Shown piece after piece: positions 37,471 to 45,489 of a stretch of DNA of 64,000 bases. The translations under genes were made by a program, and so were the position numbers. How positions within the stretch are numbered: position 1 is the stretch's first letter; each line of letters starts with the position of its first letter. The stretch is from Variovorax sp. 679 (lineage in GTDB: Bacteria > Pseudomonadota > Gammaproteobacteria > Burkholderiales > Burkholderiaceae_C). The stretch is from positions 124,001 through 188,000 of the forward strand of contig NZ_RXFS01000004.1 in NCBI RefSeq assembly GCF_003952185.1, given 5' to 3'. The notes below the pieces were generated by a model, which was given only the letters and a program-made list of their open reading frames with translations, was not told the DNA's origin and ran no database searches.

Positions 37471-39144
37471 ATGACCACACCCCGCACCGGCGGCCAGATC
37501 CTGGTCGACCAGCTCATCACCCACGGCGTCGAGCAGCTCTTCTGCGTGCCCGGCGAGAGCTTTCTGGCCGTGCTCGACGCGCTGCACGACGCCTCCATCG
37601 AAGTGACCGTGTGCCGCCAGGAAGGCGGCGCGACGATGATGGCCGAGGCGCAGGGCAAGCTCACCGGCAAGCCGGGCGTGTGCTTCGTCACGCGCGGGCC
37701 GGGCGCCACCAATGCGTCGGCCGGCGTGCACATCGCGCACCAGGACTCGACGCCGCTGCTGCTGTTCGTCGGCCAGGTCGCGCGCGACGCGCTGGGCCGC
37801 GAGGCCTTCCAGGAGCTGGACTACGGCGCGGTGTTCGGCACCATGGCCAAGTGGGTGGTGCAGATCGACGATCCGGCGCGGGTGCCCGAACTGGTGTCGC
37901 GCGCCTTCCATGTCGCGACCTCGGGCCGCCCCGGGCCGGTGGTGATCGCGCTGCCGGAGGACATGCTGACCGAGGCCGCGGCGGTGGCCGACGCGCAGCC
38001 CTATGCCGTCACCGAAACCCATCCCGGCGCGGCGCAGATCGCCGAGCTGCAGCAGCGGCTGTCGCAGGCGCAGCGGCCGGTGGTCATCCTGGGCGGCAGC
38101 CGCTGGTCGGAGAAGTCATCGCGGCAGTTCGCGGACTTCGCGGCAGCGTTCTCGCTGCCCGTGTACTGCTCGTTCCGCCGCCAGATGCTGATGTCGGCCG
38201 ATCACCCGAGCTATGCGGGCGACCTGGGGCTCGGCGCCAATCCGCGCATGCTGGAGCGCATCCGCAGTGCCGACCTGGTGCTGCTGGTGGGCGGGCGCCT
38301 GTCGGAAGTGCCGTCGCAGGGCTACGAGCTGCTGTCCATTCCCCAGCCGAAGCAGGCGCTGGTGCACGTGCACGCCGACGCAGACGAGCTCGGCAAGCTG
38401 TATCGCCCGGCGCAAGGCATCCACGCCACGCCGCAGGCATTCGCCGAGGCCGTGTCCATGCTGCGCCCCGCGCAGGTGTCGGCCTGGCAGGCGGAGACGA
38501 AGGCCGCGCGCGAAGACTTCCTGCGCTGGAGCGATCCGTCGCCGATCCGCATTCCCGGCCCGCTGCAGATGGGCGAGGTCATGAAGCACCTGCGCGAGGT
38601 GCTGCCGGCCGACACCATCTTCTGCAACGGCGCGGGCAACTTCGCCACCTGGGTGCACCGCTTCTGGCCGTTCCGCTCGTACGCCAGCCAGCTTGCGCCC
38701 ACCAGCGGCTCGATGGGCTACGGCCTGCCGGCCGGCGTCGGCGCCAAGCGCCTCTGGCCGCAGCGCGAGGTGGTGGTGTTCGCCGGCGACGGCGATTTCA
38801 TGATGCACGGCCAGGAGTTCGCCACCGCCGTGCAGTACGGCCTGCCGATCATCGTGGTGCTGCTGGACAACGCCATGTACGGCACGATCCGCATGCACCA
38901 GGAAAAGCACTATCCCGGCCGCATCAGCGCCACGCAGCTGAAGAACCCGGATTTCCGCGGCTATGCCGAGGTGTTCGGCGGCCACGGCGAGCGCGTGACC
39001 AGCACAGAGGAATTCGGCCCCGCGCTGGCCCGCGCGAGGGCCAGCGGCAAGCCAGCGATCCTGCATTGCCTGCTGGACCCGGAGGCCATCACGCCGGCCA
39101 GCACGCTTCAATCGATCCGCAAGGCGGCGCTCGCGGCAAGCTGA
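37471..39144 (+). CDS. Thiamine-diphosphate enzyme of the acetolactate synthase type
   Basis: A 557-residue ThDP enzyme. The catalytic Glu lies near residue 50 (after GVEQLFCVPGES), QEGGATMMAEAQGKLTGKPGVCFVTRGPGATNA follows, and the ThDP site is GDGDFMMHGQEFATAVQYGLP...DNAMYG near 440. There is no regulatory small subunit, so a catabolic 2-oxo acid lyase or decarboxylase is as likely as an acetolactate synthase. It is 25 bases downstream of the aminotransferase, which may supply its 2-oxo acid. Confidence 0.88.
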   Translation: MTTPRTGGQILVDQLITHGVEQLFCVPGESFLAVLDALHDASIEVTVCRQEGGATMMAEAQGKLTGKPGVCFVTRGPGATNASAGVHIAHQDSTPLLLFVGQVARDALGREAFQELDYGAVFGTMAKWVVQIDDPARVPELVSRAFHVATSGRPGPVVIALPEDMLTEAAAVADAQPYAVTETHPGAAQIAELQQRLSQAQRPVVILGGSRWSEKSSRQFADFAAAFSLPVYCSFRRQMLMSADHPSYAGDLGLGANPRMLERIRSADLVLLVGGRLSEVPSQGYELLSIPQPKQALVHVHADADELGKLYRPAQGIHATPQAFAEAVSMLRPAQVSAWQAETKAAREDFLRWSDPSPIRIPGPLQMGEVMKHLREVLPADTIFCNGAGNFATWVHRFWPFRSYASQLAPTSGSMGYGLPAGVGAKRLWPQREVVVFAGDGDFMMHGQEFATAVQYGLPIIVVLLDNAMYGTIRMHQEKHYPGRISATQLKNPDFRGYAEVFGGHGERVTSTEEFGPALARARASGKPAILHCLLDPEAITPASTLQSIRKAALAAS

Positions 39145-39151
39145 GTCCGCG

Positions 39152-39454
39152 TCAGCGCAACCCGCCGACGTAGCGCGGCGGCGGCGTGGGCGGCTGGCCG
39201 TCGGGCTGCCGCGCCGCCAGCCGGGCGGCGCGTGCCAGCGGCTCCATCGCCTGCTCCAGCCGCGTGGCAAGCAGGTAGAGCTCCTCGTCCTTGGTGTCCG
39301 CCGCGTGCGCGCGCGTCATGCGCACGATCTCGGCGGCGTACTCGGCGTTGGTCGCCATCCACTCGGTGTCGGTCACGCGGCCATGCTTTCGCCGAAGCGC
39401 CACGTGAAGGCGGGCGGCAAGGGCGATGCGTTCGCTTTCGGACATGGATGGCAT
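39152..39454 (-). CDS. Hypothetical protein
   Basis: A 100-residue soluble protein, mostly helical and rich in Ala, Arg and Glu, with a Pro-rich C terminus. No motif recognised. A GGAGGAACC site sits directly before the ATG at 39454, which favours a real gene. It lies 18 bases downstream of amt on the same strand. Confidence 0.65.
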   Translation of the reverse strand: MPSMSESERIALAARLHVALRRKHGRVTDTEWMATNAEYAAEIVRMTRAHAADTKDEELYLLATRLEQAMEPLARAARLAARQPDGQPPTPPPRYVGGLR

Positions 39455-39472
39455 GGTTCCTCCGTCGGTGGT

Positions 39473-40711
39473 TCAACTGCTCCCGAGATGTTCCCTGTGC
39501 TGTGCAAGATCGAGGCCCAGCACCTCGCTGTCGGCGTCGACGCGCAATCCGACCAGCACGTGCACCAGGAACAGCACCACCGCCGTTCCCGTGGCGCTGA
39601 AGATGGCCACGCTGCCGACCGCGATCGCCTGCGTCAGCACGTCGCCGGTGGAGCCCGAGATGCGCGGGTCGGCGAACACGCCCGTCAGCAGCGCGCCCAC
39701 GATGCCGCCGATGCCGTGCACGCCGAACACGTCGAGCGAGTCGTCGGCGCCCAGCAGGTGCTTGAGCCCGGTGGCACCCCAGTAGCAGGCCAGCCCGGCG
39801 ATGGCGCCGATGGCCAGTGCGGCCGGCGGCGTGACGAAGCCGGCCGCCGGTGTGATGGCCACCAGGCCCGCGACCAGCCCCGAGCACAGGCCCAGCAGCG
39901 AAGGGCTGCGCCGCACGATCCACTCGCCGAGCATCCAGCTCAGGGCGCCGGCGGCGGCCGCGATGTGCGTCACCAGCATCGCCAGCCCCGCGCGGCCGTC
40001 GGCCGCCACCGCCGAGCCGGCATTGAAGCCGAACCAGCCCACCCACAGCAGGCCCGCGCCGGTCATGGTGAGCGCCAGGTTGTAGGGCTCGAAGGCCTCG
40101 CGGCCGTAGCCCTTGCGCGAGCCGAGGGCGTAGGCGCACACCAGCCCCGCGATGCCGGCGTTGACGTGCACCACCGAGCCGCCCGCGAAGTCGAGCGCGC
40201 CCATCTGCGCGAGCCAGCCGCCCGGCTCCCACACCCAGTGGGCGATGGGGGCGTACACCAGCACGCTCCACAGCAGCGCGAACCACAGGATCGCCGAGAA
40301 GCGCATGCGCTCGACGAAGGCGCCCAGCACCAGCGCGGTGGTGATGATCGCGAAGGTCAGCTGGAACATCGCGTAGACCGACTCGGGCACGTTGGGCGCC
40401 ACGTGGCTCACCGCCAGCTGCCCGGCTTCCTTCAGATAGTCGAAGCCAGAGAACCAGAGGCGGCCGGTGCCGCCCAGCCAGGGCCAGCCCTCGGTGAAGG
40501 CGAGTGAATAGCCCACCGCGAACCAGGTCAGCGAGACCGCCGCGGCGATCGCCACCACCGCCGCCATGGTGGCCAGCACGTTCTTGCGGCGCACCATGCC
40601 CGCGTAGAAGAGCGCGATGCCGGGCAGCGTCATCAGCAGCACCAGCGCGGTCGAGGTCATCATCCAGGCGGTGTCTGCCGCGTTGATGGAGGCTTGCGGT
40701 GCCAGGGCCAT
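39473..40711 (-). CDS. amt: Ammonium transporter
   Basis: A 412-residue Amt/Mep channel with about eleven membrane helices. The conserved signatures ALFYAGMVRRKN, DFAGGSVVHVNAGIAGL and DVFGVHGIGGIVGALLTGVFA are present, the last two holding the pore twin-His residues. The ATG at 40711 is preferred over 40741 because a sigma-54 promoter predicts a transcript start near 40740. There is no glnK beside it, unlike the usual glnK-amtB pair. The 39152 gene is probably co-transcribed. Confidence 0.95.
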   Translation of the reverse strand: MALAPQASINAADTAWMMTSTALVLLMTLPGIALFYAGMVRRKNVLATMAAVVAIAAAVSLTWFAVGYSLAFTEGWPWLGGTGRLWFSGFDYLKEAGQLAVSHVAPNVPESVYAMFQLTFAIITTALVLGAFVERMRFSAILWFALLWSVLVYAPIAHWVWEPGGWLAQMGALDFAGGSVVHVNAGIAGLVCAYALGSRKGYGREAFEPYNLALTMTGAGLLWVGWFGFNAGSAVAADGRAGLAMLVTHIAAAAGALSWMLGEWIVRRSPSLLGLCSGLVAGLVAITPAAGFVTPPAALAIGAIAGLACYWGATGLKHLLGADDSLDVFGVHGIGGIVGALLTGVFADPRISGSTGDVLTQAIAVGSVAIFSATGTAVVLFLVHVLVGLRVDADSEVLGLDLAQHREHLGSS

Positions 40712-40750
40712 GGTCGCTTTCTTCTTCAAGTGATGGACCATGGCGCCCCG

Positions 40751-40767
40751 TGCACAAGTCGTGCCAC
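40751..40767 (-). promoter_or_regulatory. Sigma-54 (-24/-12) promoter of amt
   Basis: On the minus strand GTGGCACGACTTGTGCA matches the TGGCACG-N4-TTGC consensus with one mismatch. The GG and GC pairs are exactly ten bases apart, the required spacing. The predicted transcript start is near 40740, leaving a 29-base leader before the amt ATG at 40711. Confidence 0.75.
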
Positions 40768-40791
40768 GTCGTTAACTATCAGAAACACTTT

Positions 40792-40803
40792 GGTTTGCAA
40801 ACC
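40792..40803. other. 12-bp perfect palindrome
   Basis: GGTTTGCAAACC, a perfect palindrome about 27 bases upstream of the amt -24 element. It could be an operator or activator half-pair; I cannot name the protein. Confidence 0.4.
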
Positions 40804-40839
40804 GGGCTTCTTCGGTAAGGCAAAGCGGGTAATTCCCAA

Positions 40840-40856
40840 TGCACTGAGGAGGTGCG
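40840..40856. promoter_or_regulatory. NtrC-type enhancer site upstream of amt
   Basis: TGCACTGAGGAGGTGCG has the GCAC-N7-GTGC form of NtrC binding sites. It is centred about 108 bases upstream of the predicted sigma-54 start, a normal enhancer distance. I see only one clear site. Confidence 0.6.
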
Positions 40857-41008
40857 TGCCCATAAAGTCTGCGCACTCGCGAACGGGCCCTGCTCGTGTG
40901 CCGAGGGTCCGAGGAGACAATCCCCCCAAGCAACAAGAAAAATCTTCAAAGGCTCCATACGAGATGCCTGTTCGACTTTGGAAGGCGCCGCTGGTCGGCG
41001 CCTTTTTT
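40841..41008 (+). ncRNA. Putative small RNA or untranslated leader of unknown family
   Basis: The gap 40712-41129 has no plausible plus-strand protein gene but holds a plus-strand intrinsic terminator (40982-41008). Upstream of it lie potential hairpins: GTGCG/CGCAC around 40852-40876 and GGGCCCT/AGGGTCC soon after. No promoter is convincing and the 5' end is a guess. Some segments (GCGAACGGGCC, AACAAGAA) recall 6S RNA, but the order does not match. It may instead be a terminated leader of the TauE gene starting at 41130. Confidence 0.45.
40982..41008 (+). terminator. Rho-independent terminator without an upstream ORF
   Basis: AAGGCGCC (40982-40989) pairs perfectly with GGCGCCTT (40997-41004) around a 7-base loop, and a six-T run ends at 41008. 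On the minus strand no T-run follows, so it acts only on plus-strand transcripts. Confidence 0.85.
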
Positions 41009-41083
41009 ATGCCCGCGCGCATCGCGCCGGCGGTGCTTTTTCTCCCTGGCCAAACCAGGCTCCAGTGCCGACGGCATGGAGTC

Positions 41084-41104
41084 ATGAAGCTATCTTTTCG
41101 ATAG
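41084..41104. repeat. Short inverted repeat before the TauE gene
   Basis: GCTATC and GATAGC are perfect 6-base arms around a TTTTC centre, 25 bases upstream of the TauE start. It could be an operator, a weak hairpin or the remnant of a dispersed repeat; nothing decides. Confidence 0.35.
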
Positions 41105-41129
41105 CGATCCCGGTGCGACAATCGCCGCC

Positions 41130-41888
41130 ATGGAAATGCTGGTGGTGACGAGCGCCTCTCTGCTCGCTGGTTTTGTCGATTCGATAGTGGGCGGAGGCGG
41201 GTTGATCCTGGTGCCGGTGCTGTTCGCCGTTTTTCCGGGTGCACCACCAGCGACCCTGCTTGGCACCAACAAGAGCGCGTCCATCTGGGGCACGGCCGCC
41301 GCCGCGGCCCAGTTCAGCCAGCGGGTGCAGATGCGCTGGGGCGCCCTGTGGCCGGCCGCGCTGCTCGGTTTCGCAGGCTCGATGCTGGGCGCCTGGGGCG
41401 TCACCATGTTCCCGGGCGATTTCCTGCGCAAGGCGCTGCCGCTCATCCTGCTGGGCGTGCTGCTCTATACGCTGGCGCGCAAGGACATGGGGCGCATGCA
41501 TGCGCCGCGCTTCTCCGGCCGGGCCGAGACGCTGGCGGCCTGCGCCATCGGCCTTGCGATCGGGCTCTACGACGGCTTCTTCGGGCCGGGTGCGGGGAGC
41601 TTCCTGGTGTTTCTCTTCGTGCGCTGGATGGGCTACGACTTCCTCAACGCCTCGGCCTCGGCCAAGATCATCAACACCCTGACCAATGCCGCCGCGCTGG
41701 TGCTGCTGGCGGCCAAGGGCCATGTCTGGTGGCACTACGGGTTGGTGATGGCGGTGGCCAACGTGGCGGGCAGCGTGCTCGGCACCCGGGTCGCGCTGAA
41801 GCACGGCGCGGGCTTCGTGCGGGTGGTGTTCATCGTGGTGGTGAGCGCGCTGATCCTGAAGACCGCTTACGACGCGTTCCTCAAATGA
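41130..41888 (+). CDS. TauE/SafE-family membrane permease
   Basis: A 252-residue protein with about eight membrane helices. GFVDSIVGGGGLILVPVLF at the N terminus and the internal repeat GLYDGFFGPGAGSFLVFLFVRWMGYDFLNASASAKIIN are the two duplicated TauE/SafE motifs. Members move sulfite, sulfoacetate or other organic anions across the inner membrane; the substrate here is unknown. It is preceded by a terminator-bearing leader region and followed by a perfect palindromic terminator overlapping its stop. Confidence 0.93.
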   Translation: MEMLVVTSASLLAGFVDSIVGGGGLILVPVLFAVFPGAPPATLLGTNKSASIWGTAAAAAQFSQRVQMRWGALWPAALLGFAGSMLGAWGVTMFPGDFLRKALPLILLGVLLYTLARKDMGRMHAPRFSGRAETLAACAIGLAIGLYDGFFGPGAGSFLVFLFVRWMGYDFLNASASAKIINTLTNAAALVLLAAKGHVWWHYGLVMAVANVAGSVLGTRVALKHGAGFVRVVFIVVVSALILKTAYDAFLK

Positions 41889-41916
41889 GAAAGGCCCGGA
41901 ATTCCGGGCCTTTCTC
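41887..41916. terminator. Perfect 30-bp palindromic terminator hairpin
   Basis: Both halves (41887-41901 and 41902-41916) are exact reverse complements, with a GGCCCGG core flanked by AAAG and CTTT. It begins within the TauE stop codon. The T-run is short (TTTCTC), so termination may be modest. A repeat copy starts five bases later. Confidence 0.8.
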
Positions 41917-41920
41917 AATT

Positions 41921-42012
41921 CAGGAACATCGCGGAACCGGCTTTGCCGGGCCGCAGGTGTTGCCCCCGGCAGGGGGAAGGCGAAGCGACACGAAGTGCGC
42001 GCAGCCTGGGGG
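41921..42012 (-). repeat. Structured intergenic repeat, copy 4 (downstream of tctA)
   Basis: Fourth copy, beginning five bases after the tctA stop when read on the minus strand. The outer stem arms are AACATC and GGTGTT, one G-U pair away from copy 3. The segment next to the CCCCCAGG end matches copy 1 (CGCGCACTTCGTGTCGC) more closely than copies 2 and 3. Confidence 0.9.
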
Positions 42013-42017
42013 CGGGC

Positions 42018-43529
42018 CTAGTCCTCGACGAAGGCTTCTTCGCGCTTCGCCTTGATGGCCGGCAGCAGCACGATGCCCAGCAGCAGCACGGCCGCGATCA
42101 GCAGGCCCGCCGACAGCGGCCGCGTGACGAACACGCTCCACGCGCCGCGCGACAGCAGCAGCGCCCGGCGCAGGTTCTCTTCCATCATCGGGCCCAGGAT
42201 GAAGCCCAGCAGCAGCGGCGCGGGCTCGGTGCGCAGCTTGATGAACAGATAGCCGATGAAGCCGAAGGCCGCCACCATCCAAACGTCGAAGGTGTTGTTG
42301 TTGGTGGAGTACACGCCGATCGCGCAGAACAGCACGATCGCCGGGAACAGGAACCTGTAGGGCACCGTCAGCAGCTTGATCCACATGCCGATGAGCGGCA
42401 GGTTCAGGATGATGAGCATCGCGTTGCCGATCCACATCGAGGCGATCAGGCCCCAGAAAAGCTCGGGGTTGCTGGTCATCACCTGCGGGCCGGGCTGGAT
42501 GTTGTGGATGGTCATTGCGCCCACCATCAGCGCCATCACCGCGTTGGGCGGAATGCCCAGCGTCAGCAGCGGGATGAAGGAGGTCTGGGCGCCGGCATTG
42601 TTGGCCGACTCGGGCGATGCCACGCCGCGGATGTTGCCCTTGCCGAAGGGCACTTCGCCGGGGCGCATGCGGATCTTCTTTTCCAGCGCATACGAGGCGA
42701 ACGAGGCCAGCAGCGCGCCGCCGCCGGGCAGGATGCCCAGCGCCGAACCCAGCGCCGTGCCGCGCAGCACCGCGGGCAGCATGCGCTTGAAGTCGTCCTT
42801 GGTCGGCCACAGGCCCTTGACCTTGTGCGTGAACACTTCGCGCTCGTCGTCGGGCTGCGAGAGGTTGCCGATGATTTCGCCGTAGCCGAACACGCCCATG
42901 GCGATCACCACGAAGCCGATGCCGTCGGTGAGCTCCGGAATGTCGAAGCTGTAGCGCGCCACGCCCGAATTCACGTCGGTGCCGACGATGCCCAGCAGCA
43001 GGCCCAGAACGATCATGGCCACCGCCTTGATCAGCGAGCCCGAGGCCAGCACCACGGCGCCGATCAGGCCCAGGATCATCAGCGAGAAGTATTCGGCGGG
43101 GCCGAACTTGAAGGCCAGCTCGGTCAGCGGCGGCGCGAAGGCGGCCAGGATCAGCGTGCCCACGCAGCCCGCGAAGAACGAGCCCAGGCCGGCCGCGGCC
43201 AGCGCCGGGCCTGCGCGGCCCTGCCTTGCCATCTGGTAGCCGTCGATGCAGGTGACCACCGAGGACGACTCCCCGGGCAGGTTCACCAGGATGGCCGTGG
43301 TCGAGCCGCCGTACTGCGCGCCGTAATAGATGCCGGCCAGCATGATCAGCGCCGACACGGGCGGCAGCGCGTACGTGGCCGGCAGCAGCATCGCGATGGT
43401 CGCGACCGGGCCAATGCCCGGCAGCACGCCGATCAGCGTGCCCAGGATGCAGCCGATCAGGCAGTACAGCAGGTTGGTGAAGGTGAACGCGACGCCGAAG
43501 CCGGTCGCGAGGTTGCTGAACAGTTCCAT
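42018..43529 (-). CDS. tctA: Tripartite tricarboxylate transporter large permease TctA
   Basis: A 503-residue protein with about eleven or twelve membrane helices. GTLIGVLPGIGPVATIAMLLP and AQYGGSTTAILVNLPGESSSVVTCIDGYQMARQGRAG near residue 75 are TctA family signatures. It forms the sodium- or proton-driven import channel with TctB and a periplasmic receptor. No receptor gene is adjacent, so it may use one of the dispersed Bug proteins, such as that at 6275-7249. Confidence 0.95.
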   Translation of the reverse strand: MELFSNLATGFGVAFTFTNLLYCLIGCILGTLIGVLPGIGPVATIAMLLPATYALPPVSALIMLAGIYYGAQYGGSTTAILVNLPGESSSVVTCIDGYQMARQGRAGPALAAAGLGSFFAGCVGTLILAAFAPPLTELAFKFGPAEYFSLMILGLIGAVVLASGSLIKAVAMIVLGLLLGIVGTDVNSGVARYSFDIPELTDGIGFVVIAMGVFGYGEIIGNLSQPDDEREVFTHKVKGLWPTKDDFKRMLPAVLRGTALGSALGILPGGGALLASFASYALEKKIRMRPGEVPFGKGNIRGVASPESANNAGAQTSFIPLLTLGIPPNAVMALMVGAMTIHNIQPGPQVMTSNPELFWGLIASMWIGNAMLIILNLPLIGMWIKLLTVPYRFLFPAIVLFCAIGVYSTNNNTFDVWMVAAFGFIGYLFIKLRTEPAPLLLGFILGPMMEENLRRALLLSRGAWSVFVTRPLSAGLLIAAVLLLGIVLLPAIKAKREEAFVED

Positions 43530-43542
43530 GGCGGTGTGCTCC

Positions 43543-44031
43543 TCAACCCGAGATGAAAGTGGGCCAGACCTGGATCTGGAGCTTGAGCGCCCAGATGAAG
43601 GCCACGTAGCTGCCGGCCGCCAGGATGGTCGCGAGGATCAGCACGTCGCGCAGCTTGAATTGCTCGCCCGCCATGCTCGAGATGATCGTGAGCGCGTAGA
43701 TCGCGATGATCATTCCCATGGCCGGCAGCCCGATGCTGGGCAGCCCGCCCAGCAGCACGCCGAAGGCCAGGTTCGCGCCGAGCACGAAGGCCAGCGGCTT
43801 CCAGGCCCACTTGCCGATCGGGTCGCCGTCGTTGGTCTCGACCACCAGCGCCTGGAACATGATGATCGCGCCCAGCACGGCCAGCAGGATGCCCAGCATC
43901 AGCGGGAAGTAGCCCGGCCCCATGCGGGCGCCGTCGCCGATGCTGTAGGTGGTCGCGCCTATCGCGAAGGCGCCCCCCACGCTGGTGAACATGACTCCTG
44001 AAAAGAAGTCCGCCTGACTCTTGATGCGCAT
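43543..44031 (-). CDS. tctB: Tripartite tricarboxylate transporter small permease TctB
   Basis: A 162-residue protein with four membrane helices. The GARMGPGYFPLMLGILLAVLGAIIM segment is the TctB hallmark. A GAGGAGCGAGAC site precedes the ATG at 44031, favouring it over a start 32 codons upstream. It precedes tctA by 13 bases. A palindrome (44099-44118) lies in its promoter region. Confidence 0.93.
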   Translation of the reverse strand: MRIKSQADFFSGVMFTSVGGAFAIGATTYSIGDGARMGPGYFPLMLGILLAVLGAIIMFQALVVETNDGDPIGKWAWKPLAFVLGANLAFGVLLGGLPSIGLPAMGMIIAIYALTIISSMAGEQFKLRDVLILATILAAGSYVAFIWALKLQIQVWPTFISG

Positions 44032-44098
44032 GTCTCGCTCCTCTTGTTTTGAGGGGACGAGGGTCGTTCTGCGAGCCTGACCGTTGGCTGACCAGTGC

Positions 44099-44118
44099 GG
44101 TACGAACAAATGCGTACC
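44099..44118. promoter_or_regulatory. Palindrome upstream of tctBA
   Basis: GGTACG (44099-44104) and CGTACC (44113-44118) are perfect arms around an 8-base AT-rich spacer, 67 bases before the tctB start. A candidate operator for the transporter; the regulator is not in the window. Confidence 0.4.
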
Positions 44119-44161
44119 GGGGTGCAAGGGTTCTCCCCGGGCTTTGCCGGTTCCGGAATGA

Positions 44162-44187
44162 AAAAAAGCTCCCGAAGGAGCTTTTTT
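44162..44187. terminator. Bidirectional intrinsic terminator
   Basis: AAAAAAGCTCC (44162-44172) pairs with GGAGCTTTTTT (44177-44187) around a CGAA loop. Read on the minus strand it ends the RRM protein transcript 36 bases after its stop. Confidence 0.9.
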
Positions 44188-44222
44188 GTTCAGAGGCCCG
44201 AAGGCTTCCGGAGGGAAAGGGC

Positions 44223-44636
44223 TCAGTAGCCGCCGCGGCCACCGCCGCCGTAGCCACCACCGCCGCCGCCGTAACCGCCGCCGCGGTCGCCGCCGTAGCC
44301 GCCACCGCCGCTGCGGCCACCGCCGTAGCCGCCGCCGCCACCACCGCCGCCGTAGCCACCGCCACCACCGGTGCGGGGGGGACGGGCTTCCATCGGACGG
44401 GCTTCGTTCACCGTCAGGGCGCGGCCCTGCAGGGGTTGGCCGTTCATGGCTTCGATGGCTGCGAGTGCTTCGGCATCCGTGCCCATTTCGACAAAGCCGA
44501 AGCCCTTCGAACGGCCGGTGTCACGTTCCATCATGACCTTGGCGCTAACGATTGCGCCGAACTCGCCGAAGGCTTGTTCGAGGTCGTTGTCACGCACGGA
44601 GTAGGCGAGGTTGCCTACGTAGAGTTTCTTGCCCAT
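44223..44636 (-). CDS. Glycine-rich RRM RNA-binding protein
   Basis: A 137-residue protein with one RNA recognition motif: RNP2 LYVGNL at residues 5-10 and RNP1 KGFGFVEM at 44-51. The C-terminal 45 or so residues are a low-complexity tail of GGYGGG repeats. Such proteins bind single-stranded RNA and are often cold-induced. The DNA behind the tail (44223-44370) is a run of imperfect GCC/GCCGCCGTA repeats. A 187-base gap upstream contains no gene. Confidence 0.95.
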   Translation of the reverse strand: MGKKLYVGNLAYSVRDNDLEQAFGEFGAIVSAKVMMERDTGRSKGFGFVEMGTDAEALAAIEAMNGQPLQGRALTVNEARPMEARPPRTGGGGGYGGGGGGGGYGGGRSGGGGYGGDRGGGYGGGGGGYGGGGRGGY

Positions 44637-44823
44637 TGAGGGACTCCTGATTCAAACCAAACAAAAACAAAAAGCGATGGAGTCCCAGAATCACAACAAA
44701 CAAAATGCGCTGTGGCGCGAAACTGACCGATCACCGAATTACGTGCACGGGAGCCGCAAGGCCCGCTGACACGTAGCGGGCATTATCCCGCCCGATTTGC
44801 AAAAAGCGCGGTGAATTTGTGTG

Positions 44824-45060
44824 TTATGGGGAAACTCCCCGGACAGACGGGCGGTTTCGCAACGGTTTGAGCAGATCCGAAAGCCCGTTGTGGTCTATTT
44901 CATGCATCAGCGCGAGCAGCCTGCCAATTTCTCCCGAGGGAAAACCCTCGCGTGCAAACCAGTTCAGGTAATTTCCGGGCAAATCGGCAATCAGCGTGCC
45001 CTTGTGCTTGCCGAAGGGCATTTCGAGCGTAACCAGTCGTTGCAGGTCTTCGGGGTTCAT
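44824..45060 (-). CDS. DUF3820 family protein
   Basis: A 78-residue soluble protein. MPFGKHKGTLIADLPGNYLNWFAREGFPSGEIGRLLALMHEI is the DUF3820 domain, nearly the whole protein. It lies seven bases downstream of the Sui1/YciH gene on the same strand. Function is not established; the domain has been linked to nucleases and to a quorum-regulated factor in Pseudomonas. Confidence 0.88.
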   Translation of the reverse strand: MNPEDLQRLVTLEMPFGKHKGTLIADLPGNYLNWFAREGFPSGEIGRLLALMHEIDHNGLSDLLKPLRNRPSVRGVSP

Positions 45061-45067
45061 CGCGTGC

Positions 45068-45457
45068 TCAGCCTCCCGTGCGCTTGACCGTGTGACCCAG
45101 CTTCGCGAGCGCGGCGATCACCGTTTCGCGGTGGTCGCCCTGGATTTCGATCACGCCGTCCTTCACCGTGCCGCCTGTGCCGCAGGCCGTCTTCAGCTGC
45201 TTGCCGAGCGCCACGAGGGCCTCGGCGTTCAGGGCGACACCCTTGATGACGGTCACGCCCTTGCCTTTGCGCCCCTTGGTCTCGTGCGATACGCGGACAA
45301 TGCCATCCGTGGCCGGCGGGCGCGCCTTGAGTTCCTTGCAGCGGCACTGGGCAATGGGCTCCCCGCAGTCGGGGCACATGCGGCCCCCCGCCTCGGTGGA
45401 GTACACCAGGGCGCTGCCGGTTTCCTTACGCTGCTGCTGTTGTTTCATCGTCGACAT
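45068..45457 (-). CDS. SUI1/YciH-type translation initiation factor
   Basis: A 129-residue protein with an N-terminal Cys cluster (RMCPDCGEPIAQCRCK, about residues 26-41) and a C-terminal SUI1 domain (KGRKGKGVTVIKGV...GGTVKDGVIEIQGDHRETV). YciH-like proteins bind the 30S subunit and influence initiation fidelity. ATG codons at 45457 and 45448 are both possible starts. It is divergent from the DEAD-box helicase with a 32-base gap. Confidence 0.92.
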   Translation of the reverse strand: MSTMKQQQQRKETGSALVYSTEAGGRMCPDCGEPIAQCRCKELKARPPATDGIVRVSHETKGRKGKGVTVIKGVALNAEALVALGKQLKTACGTGGTVKDGVIEIQGDHRETVIAALAKLGHTVKRTGG

Positions 45458-45489
45458 CCGATCCGTCTTTCTTTTCTCTGTCTGCCTAC

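Noticed and set aside
40712-40741. Upstream ATG start for amt at 40741
   Set aside because: The sigma-54 promoter places the transcript start at about this base, leaving no ribosome-binding site.
40841-41008. Firm call as 6S RNA
   Set aside because: GCGAACGGGCC and AACAAGAA recall 6S RNA, but the order and spacing of conserved segments do not fit and a strong terminator ends it early. Left as an unassigned RNA.
44223-44380. Tandem-repeat or CRISPR-like array
   Set aside because: The GCC-rich repeats are codons of the Gly/Tyr tail of the RRM protein, with no spacers.
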